A stretch of 64,000 nt of DNA from the NCBI GenBank assembly GCA_000720375.1, contig JOAA01000020.1:1-64000 (forward strand), given 5' to 3'. The position numbers and the translations under genes are program-made. Positions 9,722 to 17,661 of this stretch are shown piece after piece. The stretch comes from Rhodococcus rhodnii (GTDB taxonomy: Bacteria > Actinomycetota > Actinomycetes > Mycobacteriales > Pseudonocardiaceae). Position 1 is the stretch's first letter; each line of letters starts with the position of its first letter. The notes beneath the pieces are model-generated. The model saw only the letters and a list, made by a program, of their open reading frames with translations. It had not been told where the DNA came from and made no database searches.

Positions 9722-12045
9722 CACTGTTATCCCTGCAGAAACCGTGGATCCGCAACGGGATCGCCACCGGCTGCGCGGTGGCGGCCGTCGGCGGGGTCGC
9801 TGTGGCCGGAGTGGACAGTGGCAACGAGGTTCAGGACGTCAAGCTGCTGTCCGGCACGGCGTGGCTGCCGTCCGGCCGAGTGGGCCAGCTGAGCCTGCTG
9901 GACGGCACGTCCACCGAGGTCTCCGCGCAGGTGCAGGTCGCGCAGCCGGGTTCGGTGCTCGACGTCGTGCAGGCCGGGCCGAACGCGTATTCGGTCGACC
10001 AGACCGCGGGGACCATTCGACGGATCGACGGGGCAACGTTCGAGGTCAGCGCGCCGGAAACACCGATACAGGGTGCCCGCGCCGGGCTGACCGCGTTCGC
10101 CGGCTCCGGCAAGCTGTACATCGTGGACACTCAACGGGGGCTGTTCACCAACGCCGACCCCCGGACCGGACGTGCGCTGAGCACGCCGCAAACCCTGGCG
10201 ACCCAGATCGCGCCCAACACGACCGGAATCGACAACAACGGACGGCTCTGGATTTCCGACAACGCCACCGGTGATGTGCGGACACTCGTCGACGGTGCGG
10301 AGCAGGACCCGATCAAGAAGGTCACCCAGCCGGGGCGCAGCATGCTGACGATCGTCAACGGCAAACCCGTGGTCGTGGAAGTGGCCGCGCGCAAGGCGAC
10401 CGTGGTCGACCCACTGCTGCGCACGGCCGACATGACCGTCGATCTGGACTTGCGTGAGGGCGAAGAGGTCCAGCTCAGCGGTTCGCCGTACGGCGACCGG
10501 TTCTACGTGGTCGCGCCGCGCGGCGTGCTCACGATCTGCGGTCTGGCCGAGGAAAGCTGTTCCAACGCGGTGCCGTTGGCAGGCGGCAGGCTCGGCGCGG
10601 CCGTCGAGGCGGGCAATCGCTTGTTCGTTCCGGACTACACCACCGGCCAGGTCTGGATCGTGGATCTGGACAAGAAAACCGTCCTCGCGCAGCCGCGGGT
10701 GGTCAAGTCCGCCCGGCAGTTCCAACTGGTGTCACGGGACGGCGTGGTCTTCTTCAACGTCCCCGACTCCGACGAGGCCGGCGTGATCACGCTGGACGGA
10801 ACCGTCCTGGATGTCGCCAAGTACGACAAGAACGACCCGAACAAGGGTTTGAACGCGCCGATCAAGGGCGTGCCCACGCAACCGAACCCGCAACAGCCGC
10901 CGCAGCAGGACCCGTCACAGGTTCCTGTCCTGCCTCCGACGCAGCAGCAACCACCGACTCAGGGACAGCAGCCGCCTCCGCAGGTTCCGCCACCGTACGT
11001 ACCCCCGCCGCCGCCTCCTCCCCCACCACCGCCACCGGCTCTACCACCTCCACCTCCGCCGCCACCGACGACGGATCCGCCGCCCAAGCCGGAAAAGCCG
11101 GTCGTCAAGATCACGCCGTCCAAGGCCAGCCCGGTGGTGAACGAGAACATCACGCTGAAGGTCGACGACGCCAAGGGCGTCGCCCCGAAGCACGCGTCGT
11201 GGTCGTTCGGTGACAACCAGAGCGGCAGCGGCGCGATGGTCAGCCACAAGTGGGCCGCGATCGGGATGTACCAGGTCAGCGTGCAGGTGACGATGCCGGA
11301 CGGGCAGAGCGCGATGACGTCCCGGACGATCGAGGTCACCAAACCGCCGGACACCACCGTGCCTTCGGTCATCGGACAGACCCAGAACGCGGCGACCACG
11401 GCGATCGCCAACGCCAACCTGAAGTCCACCGTGGCACACGTCGCGAGCAACACCGTCGCGGCCGGGCTGGTGATTTCCCAGAACCCTACCGGTGGCAAGG
11501 TCGTCGCACCGCAGACCATGGTGACGCTGCAGGTCTCCTCCGGTAAACCTGCCCCGATCGACCTGCGCGCACGCGCATCCAGTGCACAGTGGACAAGTGG
11601 CGCAGGAACGCTGCCGTTCGACGGAAGCGACGTCGACGAACGCGGATTCGTCAAGCCGCGCAGCGGTTTGCCGTTGGAGGACGGCTCCAAGCCCGCATTC
11701 CTCGAAACGCACCCGCAGTGGGTGAACAACGGCTTCATCCAAGGCAATTTCACCTTGCCGCGCCCGATCATCGCCGGTGACAGGTTCAAGGCCACGGTCG
11801 GCTTCATGGCCGTGGGCAGCCCGCCGTCGGCCGGTGGCGGCACGTTCATCGTGAGCGTCATCAAGGGTGGCGCGGCGACCACGATCGCCACGGTGAACGA
11901 CTCCGCCTCCGACGGTGCCATGCACTCCATCAACGTCGACCTGACCCCGCACGCGGGTGCCACCGGGATCAGGTTCCGCTTCAACGCAGGCCCCAACTCG
12001 GCACAGGACTGGGCGTCCTGGGTCGGACCACGAATCGAAGGATGA
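9718..12045 (+). CDS. Secreted propeller-PKD-PASTA surface protein, paralogue 2
   Basis: The start ATG at 9718 overlaps the upstream stop and follows the strong site GGGAGGTGGGGAT. The frame is open further upstream but that part is not coding. The ~775-residue product has a signal segment, a propeller-like half strongly similar to paralogue 1, and a Pro-rich linker containing runs of 9 prolines. It continues with a PKD-like domain (WSFGDNQSGSG), a PASTA domain (VPSVIGQTQNAATTAIANA onward) and a C-terminal beta domain. PASTA domains bind peptidoglycan or muropeptides, so wall attachment is likely. Unlike paralogue 1 it has no C-terminal membrane segment. Exact function unknown. Confidence 0.82.
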   Translation: MTLLSLQKPWIRNGIATGCAVAAVGGVAVAGVDSGNEVQDVKLLSGTAWLPSGRVGQLSLLDGTSTEVSAQVQVAQPGSVLDVVQAGPNAYSVDQTAGTIRRIDGATFEVSAPETPIQGARAGLTAFAGSGKLYIVDTQRGLFTNADPRTGRALSTPQTLATQIAPNTTGIDNNGRLWISDNATGDVRTLVDGAEQDPIKKVTQPGRSMLTIVNGKPVVVEVAARKATVVDPLLRTADMTVDLDLREGEEVQLSGSPYGDRFYVVAPRGVLTICGLAEESCSNAVPLAGGRLGAAVEAGNRLFVPDYTTGQVWIVDLDKKTVLAQPRVVKSARQFQLVSRDGVVFFNVPDSDEAGVITLDGTVLDVAKYDKNDPNKGLNAPIKGVPTQPNPQQPPQQDPSQVPVLPPTQQQPPTQGQQPPPQVPPPYVPPPPPPPPPPPPALPPPPPPPPTTDPPPKPEKPVVKITPSKASPVVNENITLKVDDAKGVAPKHASWSFGDNQSGSGAMVSHKWAAIGMYQVSVQVTMPDGQSAMTSRTIEVTKPPDTTVPSVIGQTQNAATTAIANANLKSTVAHVASNTVAAGLVISQNPTGGKVVAPQTMVTLQVSSGKPAPIDLRARASSAQWTSGAGTLPFDGSDVDERGFVKPRSGLPLEDGSKPAFLETHPQWVNNGFIQGNFTLPRPIIAGDRFKATVGFMAVGSPPSAGGGTFIVSVIKGGAATTIATVNDSASDGAMHSINVDLTPHAGATGIRFRFNAGPNSAQDWASWVGPRIEG

Positions 12046-12051
12046 TCAGCC

Positions 12052-13554
12052 ATGGCCATCGCGATGAAAGTGACCGTCAGCCCGGAGCGGATCTCCTTGG
12101 GGCCGGGCGAGACCGCGGACGTGGAGCTGACCGTCCAGAACGCGAGCCAGGTCGTCGAGCACTTCGCGGCACACGTCGTCGGTCTGCCCAGCAACGACCT
12201 GTTCCGGTGTGAGCCGGACGTGGTGAAGCTGCGGCCGAAGGAAGTCGGCACGCTACGGATGCAGATCTCCGTGCCGGAGCGCGGTGGCATGATCGCGGGC
12301 CCGTACATCCTCGGCCTGGTGGTGAAGTCGCCGTACAGCCAGGAAGTGTCCCGCTGCGAGGAACTCCCGCTGGATGTGCGGCCGGCGCCCGTGCTGACGA
12401 TGAACGTGCAGCCCGAAGTCGCCAACGGCGGCAAGGTCGGCAACTACGTGATCAACCTGGCCAACGAGGGCAACATGCCGATGGCCGTGACGTTGACCGG
12501 CACGGACCCGGAGAACCGGGTCGGCTTCAAGTTCGCGCCACGCGAACTGCGGCTCGAACCGGGCATGGTGGCGGGCTCGCAGGTGACCGTGAACTCCGAC
12601 CAACCCCTGACAGGCTCGGAGAAGCACCGTTCGGCGACGCTGCGCGCCCACGCCGGCGAGACCGTGGTGGAAAAGCCGGTCTCGTTCGTGCAGCGGCCGA
12701 AGATCCGTGGCGGCTGGATGAAGTTCGGTGCTCTGGCCGCGGGCCTGGCCGTGCTGGGTGGCGCGACCGTCGGTGGCGCGCTTTTGTTGCGTGACATCAA
12801 GGCCGACAATGCCGCGGCGACGGCGGCACAGGTCCAGCCACAGGCGCAGCAGCAAGTCCCGCAACCTCCGCAGCAGCAGAACCCACCGGCGCAGACCCAG
12901 CCGCCCGCACCGCCGAACCAGAGCTCAGGCCCTGCCCAGCCACCACCCTCCCAGCCTGCCGCCCCGCCTCCTCCGGCTCAGTCTGGCGCGCCGCAGCCGG
13001 TGGCGGTGACCGACAACATCGACTTCGAGCAGGACCTCAGCGGCCAGGCCGTGACCAGGGACGGCCCGATCGCCGCCAACCACTACGCCGACAGAGGCCT
13101 CAATCTGGTCGCCCTGGCGGACCGGGGACCGATCCAGTGCAAGAACGCCACCCAGGTGGCCCTGCGGGTCAACCGGGCGAACCCGAACTCGACCAACCCA
13201 CTGGCCGGCGCGGGGGTCTACGTCACGTCAGGCATCCCGACCGAGATCCGTGAGTGCAACATCGTCCCGATCCGGATGCAGTTCGACAAGCCGCTCACCG
13301 CGGTGAACGTCTACTTCACCGGCCTGCAAGGCACTCGGTACACGGCGACGATGAACTTCCTGGACGGCACGTCCCAGGCGGTACAGGGAACCGCGACCAA
13401 GATCGGTGAGAAGGTCGCGATCCCCTTCCAGGTACCGCAGGGCAAGCAGCCGATCAAGGACGTGATCTTCAGCCTCAGCCCGGACGTTCAGCCCGACATC
13501 GGCGGTCGCACCAACATCCTGCTCAAGGGTGTGGGCTTCACCCGGATTCCCTGA
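12052..13554 (+). CDS. Ig-like membrane-anchored protein with Pro-rich linker
   Basis: 500 residues with no signal peptide. Residues 1-210 form two Ig/DUF11-like beta domains (VELTVQNAS, YVINLANEGNMP). A membrane segment lies at ~222-243, then a Gln/Pro-rich linker (~250-320) and a C-terminal beta domain (~325-500). The Ig-like part is therefore cytoplasmic and the C-terminal part outside if the topology is simple. It is the last gene of the operon that starts at 2944, six bases after the previous stop. Its 3' end overlaps by 17 bases the end of the convergent last gene of the eCIS operon. Function not recognised; scaffold or docking is a guess. Confidence 0.75.
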   Translation: MAIAMKVTVSPERISLGPGETADVELTVQNASQVVEHFAAHVVGLPSNDLFRCEPDVVKLRPKEVGTLRMQISVPERGGMIAGPYILGLVVKSPYSQEVSRCEELPLDVRPAPVLTMNVQPEVANGGKVGNYVINLANEGNMPMAVTLTGTDPENRVGFKFAPRELRLEPGMVAGSQVTVNSDQPLTGSEKHRSATLRAHAGETVVEKPVSFVQRPKIRGGWMKFGALAAGLAVLGGATVGGALLLRDIKADNAAATAAQVQPQAQQQVPQPPQQQNPPAQTQPPAPPNQSSGPAQPPPSQPAAPPPPAQSGAPQPVAVTDNIDFEQDLSGQAVTRDGPIAANHYADRGLNLVALADRGPIQCKNATQVALRVNRANPNSTNPLAGAGVYVTSGIPTEIRECNIVPIRMQFDKPLTAVNVYFTGLQGTRYTATMNFLDGTSQAVQGTATKIGEKVAIPFQVPQGKQPIKDVIFSLSPDVQPDIGGRTNILLKGVGFTRIP

Positions 13555-14086
13555 ACTGCTCGAGGTATTTGACGCACTGGGTGGCGAAGTCGCCGGCCGG
13601 GCCTGCCAGCCGGGTCCGGCTGACGACCTCGTCCGGTTCCCGGACGGGCGGCGTGAGCATGCGGATCTCGTCGTCGATGAACTCGCCGTCGCCTAATTGT
13701 GCTGTGGCCAGGGCTAATCCGGTCGCCACCGTGATGCCGACGGGTGTCCGGCTCGGGCTGAACACGGCGTGCCGGTCGTCGTCGATGGACGCCTCGCCGA
13801 TGAAGTCGATGACCATCAGCCGGACCCCGTCACCGGTGGCCGGGATGTCGATGTCGTAGAAGACCGAGCCGGACAGGCCGTCCTGGTCGGGCGCGATCGG
13901 CTCGCCGATCACCGCGGCGCTCAACCCAGCCTGGCCGAGTACGCGGCCACGCCTGCGATCAGTGAGAACAGCTAAGTCAGGCACCTCGACCCCACCCAGC
14001 AGCTGGGCGAGAACGTTGCGGGTGCGGTCAATCAGGACAGCCAACGTGATCGGCGTGCGCAGAGTCGCCTCAAGATCAACTGACAC
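13538..14086 (-). CDS. Unknown 182-residue protein, last gene of eCIS operon
   Basis: No family recognised. It has no signal peptide or membrane segment. A helical start (IDRTRNVLAQLLGG) is followed by an acidic mixed beta region with motifs such as SVFYDIDIPATGDG and LMVIDFIGEASIDDD, and a helical end (FATQCVKYLEQFRESG). The start is GTG at 14086. It follows the zinc-ribbon gene by 21 bases and reads in the eCIS direction, so it probably belongs to that operon. A baseplate accessory or regulator role is possible but unsupported. Confidence 0.65.
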   Translation of the reverse strand: MSVDLEATLRTPITLAVLIDRTRNVLAQLLGGVEVPDLAVLTDRRRGRVLGQAGLSAAVIGEPIAPDQDGLSGSVFYDIDIPATGDGVRLMVIDFIGEASIDDDRHAVFSPSRTPVGITVATGLALATAQLGDGEFIDDEIRMLTPPVREPDEVVSRTRLAGPAGDFATQCVKYLEQFRESG

Positions 14087-14107
14087 GCGCAGAGGATACG
14101 CAGGCCC

Positions 14108-14602
14108 TCACAGGAAGTAGGCCAGGGCCCAGACCGTTCCCATCGCGACCAACGGCAAGCCGATCAGCAACGCCGTCTTCCACCACTGGCTCTTGCGCTT
14201 CGGACCTGCGGCGACAGGCGGCGGCTCGGGCATCCAGCGGGGCGGGAAGGCCGCGCCCGGCCACAGTTCGCACCCGCAGACCTCGCAACGCTTGCGGTGC
14301 GGCGGGTTCACCTGACGGCACTGTGGACAATGCGGCCCAAGCGCCCGCGGTGGCTCCCGCATCACCTGCGGCGGCGGGCGATGCGGCTGGGGCGGCGGCG
14401 CGTACGCGCGTTGCTGTTGCCGTGGTGGGTAGGGCATTTGTCCGGTGTAGCTGATCACACCGTCGTCGACCGGTTTGTGGGTGACCTTGTGGGGCTGCGG
14501 CTCCACGTGTGCCGGTTTGTCCAACAACAACGGATAGCCGCAGTGCGCACAGAGTTTCGCGCCCTGCGGCGGCACCGGGTGGCCGCACTCTGGGCAGTTC
14601 AT
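14108..14602 (-). CDS. Double zinc-ribbon tail-anchored membrane protein
   Basis: 164 residues from the ATG at 14602, which overlaps the gpI-like stop as ATGA. Two zinc ribbons are visible: CPECGHPVPPQGAKLCAHCG at residues 3-22, and CPQCRQ...CEVCGCE near residue 107. A Pro/Gln-rich linker separates them. One membrane segment (~142-163) sits at the extreme C-terminus, so the ribbons face the cytoplasm. The frame extends upstream to 14953 but that part is a shadow of the gpI gene. It could tether a cytoplasmic injection machine to the membrane, which is an inference from context only. Confidence 0.8.
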   Translation of the reverse strand: MNCPECGHPVPPQGAKLCAHCGYPLLLDKPAHVEPQPHKVTHKPVDDGVISYTGQMPYPPRQQQRAYAPPPQPHRPPPQVMREPPRALGPHCPQCRQVNPPHRKRCEVCGCELWPGAAFPPRWMPEPPPVAAGPKRKSQWWKTALLIGLPLVAMGTVWALAYFL

Positions 14603-15138
14603 CGTTGCTCCTGCTGTTCGGACCGGACGACCAGGTCGACCCGGACGCCGATCGGGAGTTCCTCGGCGAGGAACGTCATCACCTGTTTCTTGGTCAACAG
14701 GCCGGTGTGGTCGAGCTCGACCGTGACCACATGGGACGCCTGCGGCACGTCGTCGCGCGGGCCGAACACGCCGCCGGAGTCGTACACGTCGACCCGGCTG
14801 TCGGTCAGCGCCTCGAGCAGCAACTCCAGGCCACGGCTGGTGCCACGCCAGACAAGCGCTTGGCCGACCGCGCGGATCAGGCGGCGCTGGGCGTCCCGGA
14901 CGACTGCGTCCTCCGAGGCGAGCATGGCGGCGTCGACGTCCACGCCGATCCATGAAGCCATGTACACCAGCATCTCGGGCGACGCGAGGTTGACGTCGAG
15001 CTCGTGCTCGATGTCGATGACCTGCTCACGGACCGAGTCGCCGATCTCCTCGAACGCCCGCACGAAACCCGAGATCACCGGGTCCCGGCGCATGATCGCC
15101 GGGAGCTGGTTGACAAGCCAGCCAGCGTTAGCCGTCAT
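14599..15138 (-). CDS. eCIS baseplate protein, P2 gpI/Afp12-like
   Basis: 179 residues starting MTANAGWLVNQLPAIMRRD. The start at 15138 is set by the site GGGAGGTGCGC and by overlap with the mini-ORF stop. The pattern of an early helical segment, an MLVYMASWIGVDVD motif, LIRAVGQALVWRGTSRGLELLLEALT and a beta-rich end matches the phage tail protein I family. These proteins join gpJ-like wedges in contractile baseplates. It follows the gpJ-like gene through the 26-codon mini-ORF and overlaps the zinc-ribbon gene by 4 bases. Confidence 0.85.
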   Translation of the reverse strand: MTANAGWLVNQLPAIMRRDPVISGFVRAFEEIGDSVREQVIDIEHELDVNLASPEMLVYMASWIGVDVDAAMLASEDAVVRDAQRRLIRAVGQALVWRGTSRGLELLLEALTDSRVDVYDSGGVFGPRDDVPQASHVVTVELDHTGLLTKKQVMTFLAEELPIGVRVDLVVRSEQQEQR

Positions 15139-15215
15139 GCGCACCTCCCGCTGTGGTTGAGCACGTTGCATGACGGCGGCGCTGTGTTGAATGGTTCGCT
15201 CGCAAGCTCGCTCAC
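15135..15215 (-). CDS. 26-codon mini-ORF coupling gpJ-like to gpI-like gene
   Basis: The GTG start (15213-15215) overlaps the gpJ-like stop as GTGA and the TGA stop overlaps the gpI-like ATG as ATGA, so ribosomes could pass straight through. The peptide begins VSELASE. A second ORF of exactly the same length and start sequence (MSELASE) lies at 23261-23341 between two other eCIS genes. The shared DNA core is TTCGCTCGCAAGCT on the plus strand, with GCTCGC repeated here. It may be a spacer that keeps translational coupling rather than a functional peptide. Confidence 0.4.
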   Translation of the reverse strand: MSELASEPFNTAPPSCNVLNHSGRCA

Positions 15216-17176
15216 TGCCTGACCACCACCCGGTGCGACACCGACATGAACAGCTCTTCCTTGGCGAGCCGGACGCGCTGGCCGACTTCCTCGGGCTGTT
15301 GCTGGCCACGCAGGTCCGCGATGAACATGTGCACGGTCTCGGCGCGCGAAACACCAGCCACACCACGAAGAACCGAGAAGACGTCGCCGATGGACAAGTC
15401 CGCGTCGAACGGCCAGCCTTTGCCATCCGGGCCGCCGGTGACCGGGTTGACGAACTCGTACAGCGCCCGTTCGGCGTCCTCACGAACCTTCTCCGACCGC
15501 ACGGTCGGGGACGCATGCACCTCGGCGACGATCGTGATCCCTTGGTACGAGGGCGTATCGATGCGAACCTGGGTCGTCAGCAGACGGCGACCGTCGAGGT
15601 ATCCCTTGATCTGGTCGACCAGGTCCTGCTTCAACGCCAGATCCTGCAGCTTCATCGACTCGGGCGCGACATCGCTGCGCGGCACCACAAGCAGCCGCAC
15701 CGGATCGCCCGCCTTCAACGGCGGCAAGCAACGCGCACGCGCGGCACCTGGCGCGGCAGCCAAGGTCAACCGCTCGAAGTCCTTGCCTGTCACGGCACGG
15801 TGTCCGCCGCGCAGGTACAGCGGTCCACGGACCTTGGCGTTCTCCACGGTTTCCGCGTCGACGCCACCCGTGGCGGGTTCGAGGTTACGGACCGAATCCA
15901 CCGACTGGATCGCGCTCAACGGCACGGTCAGCTTGCCCGCACCGACATTTCCGCGCCTGCCACCGCCGTACCGGTATCCCGTCACCCAGATCTGCGAGTC
16001 TTCTTCCGGAACGGCACCATATTGGCGGATCCGGCCGTCGCGGCCGATCACGCGTGGCCCGAACCGGATCTCGCCGGTCGCACCGTTCCATGTGTACACG
16101 CGGTCGTTCTCGGTCGCGTCGGTGAAGTCCGCGACCTCAGTCCACGGCAAGGGATCCGGGTCAACGCCAGGTTCACGCCGCGGCGGCACGATCTCGACAC
16201 GCTCGCGAGCACCACGACGAGGCAGCACGGGCGCACGACGCACGACGTGCACCTGACCGGGTTCTCCGTTGCTGGTCCCGATCAGCTCGCGAGGAGCGGG
16301 CTCGGCGTGGTGTGCGGCCACCGCGCCGCCGAGGCCGATGACTTCGACGGAGTCCAACAGCGGCGGCGTGTCGTACGTCTGTCCTTCGACGGCCGGGTCG
16401 ATCAGCTTGGCACGGACCCAGTGCGCCCGCACCGGACCGATCGCCAGGTTCTCGTGCCGTCCCTTGAGCAACAACGTGATCTCGCCGGACGTGTTGAAGC
16501 CATCGCTGGTGTCGCTCAGAACCCTCGCGTTGGTCCAGTCGCGGCCGTTCCAGCTTTGCCAGACCCGCGGTGGGTTACGCGGGTCGATACCGCGACCGGC
16601 CGCGCCACTCACCTCGATGTCGACCCGGATCAGGTTGCCCTCAAGGCTTTCCTCGAAGCCGAGGTACATCGCGTCGTCCACATGCAACGACGGGAAGACC
16701 GGAATCTGTGTGCCCTCAAGGCCGAGTTCCTCGGTCCTGTTCTCGAACCGGCCGTCGGTGCGGGTCAGCAGCGCGGTCAGGTTCGGCCGGACCAGCATCA
16801 GGTCCGTGTCGGTCATGAAGACGATCTGGTCCTCGCCGTGGCCGCGTTCGGTGCCGACCTGCGTACCACCGGGCACGCGGATCGACTGCTCGGGCGGCGC
16901 GGCCAGCGTGAACAGGATGTCCGTGCGCGCCGGGCTGGCCGAGGCGAGCTCGATGCCGACCAGTTCGAGGAACTTCACGTACAGCCGGTCGGGCACCTGG
17001 TTGAGCCGGTACAGGATCATCTCGGTCATCCAGGCGAACAGCTCGATCAGCGCGACGCCGGGGTCGGAGACGTTGTGGTCAGTCCACTCAGGACAGTGTC
17101 GGGCGATTCGCCGTTTGGCCTCGTCCACAATGTCCTGGAACCGGCGATCGTCGAGATTTGGCGCGGGGAGGGTCAT
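15212..17176 (-). CDS. eCIS baseplate wedge protein, gpJ/Afp11-like
   Basis: 654 residues. The N-terminus has the hallmark LIELFAWMTEMILYRLNQVPDR-type region (around 45-65) with DDRRFQDIVDEAKRRIARHC before it, as in Afp11 and T4 gp6-like wedges. The rest is beta-rich, and a J-like core is seen near the C-terminal third (GGVDAETVENAK, LYLRGGHRAVTGKDFERL). It forms the baseplate ring around the spike and contacts gp25 and the sheath. Its start overlaps the gp25 stop as ATGA. Confidence 0.9.
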   Translation of the reverse strand: MTLPAPNLDDRRFQDIVDEAKRRIARHCPEWTDHNVSDPGVALIELFAWMTEMILYRLNQVPDRLYVKFLELVGIELASASPARTDILFTLAAPPEQSIRVPGGTQVGTERGHGEDQIVFMTDTDLMLVRPNLTALLTRTDGRFENRTEELGLEGTQIPVFPSLHVDDAMYLGFEESLEGNLIRVDIEVSGAAGRGIDPRNPPRVWQSWNGRDWTNARVLSDTSDGFNTSGEITLLLKGRHENLAIGPVRAHWVRAKLIDPAVEGQTYDTPPLLDSVEVIGLGGAVAAHHAEPAPRELIGTSNGEPGQVHVVRRAPVLPRRGARERVEIVPPRREPGVDPDPLPWTEVADFTDATENDRVYTWNGATGEIRFGPRVIGRDGRIRQYGAVPEEDSQIWVTGYRYGGGRRGNVGAGKLTVPLSAIQSVDSVRNLEPATGGVDAETVENAKVRGPLYLRGGHRAVTGKDFERLTLAAAPGAARARCLPPLKAGDPVRLLVVPRSDVAPESMKLQDLALKQDLVDQIKGYLDGRRLLTTQVRIDTPSYQGITIVAEVHASPTVRSEKVREDAERALYEFVNPVTGGPDGKGWPFDADLSIGDVFSVLRGVAGVSRAETVHMFIADLRGQQQPEEVGQRVRLAKEELFMSVSHRVVVRQ

Positions 17177-17589
17177 GGCGCCGGTTCCTCCTGGGGAATG
17201 ACGTAGAACGGGTAGACCAGGTTGCGGTGGTCGTTGGTGGCCTTGATCCGGTAGGCGATGTCGATCGAGACCATCGACCCGTCACCCTCCGGCACCGCGT
17301 CCACGGATTCGAGCTCGACCCGCGGTTCCCACCGCGTCACCGCCTCCCGCACGCTCTGCTCGATCAGGCCGAGCGTGTTCGCGTTCACGGGCGCGAAAAC
17401 CTGTTCCCACATGGCACAGCCGAAGTCCGGGCGCATCACGCGCTCGCCGGGCGCGGTGGTCAGGATCATCCGCAGCGCGGCGTCGATCTCCTCGCCGCCC
17501 TGGACAAGACGAACGCTGCCGCCCGGCGTGATCTGGCCGGGAAACGCCCAGCCCGAACCGATCAGATCGCCGTTGCCCGGCTGACTCAT
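17173..17589 (-). CDS. eCIS baseplate gp25/GPW-like protein (Afp9)
   Basis: About 138 residues. The GPW_gp25 family pattern is clear: EEIDAALRMILTTAPGERVMRPDFGC near residues 35-60, then NANTLGLIEQSVREAVTRWEPRVEL. The conserved ERVMRPDFG region helps nucleate sheath assembly in T4 and P2 relatives. A GTG at 17592 lies directly before the ATG at 17589. I prefer the ATG because GGGGAG is then 7 bases upstream. A 48-bp palindrome separates this gene from the spike gene upstream. Confidence 0.92.
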   Translation of the reverse strand: MSQPGNGDLIGSGWAFPGQITPGGSVRLVQGGEEIDAALRMILTTAPGERVMRPDFGCAMWEQVFAPVNANTLGLIEQSVREAVTRWEPRVELESVDAVPEGDGSMVSIDIAYRIKATNDHRNLVYPFYVIPQEEPAP

Positions 17590-17610
17590 CACCCAACTCC
17601 CCTGCTCAAG

Positions 17611-17658
17611 CCTCGTGAGTGGTTGGTCCGGTTAGAACCGGCCAAAACACTCACGAGG
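17611..17658. repeat. 48-bp dispersed palindrome, copy 1
   Basis: Arms of 23 bp (17611-17633 and 17636-17658) flank a 2-base AG centre. The outer ends are CCTCGTGAGTG/CACTCACGAGG-like and the inner part is CCGGTTAGAACCGG. Three positions are mismatched, with G-U pairing possible in RNA. It lies 3 bases after the spike stop codon and 22 bases before the gp25 start, inside the eCIS operon. Copy 2 is at 63500-63547. Confidence 0.9.
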
Positions 17659-17661
17659 TCT

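Noticed and set aside
10950..11075. CCGCCGCCT-rich stretch as a repeat element
   Set aside because: It is the Pro-rich linker of the propeller-PASTA protein.
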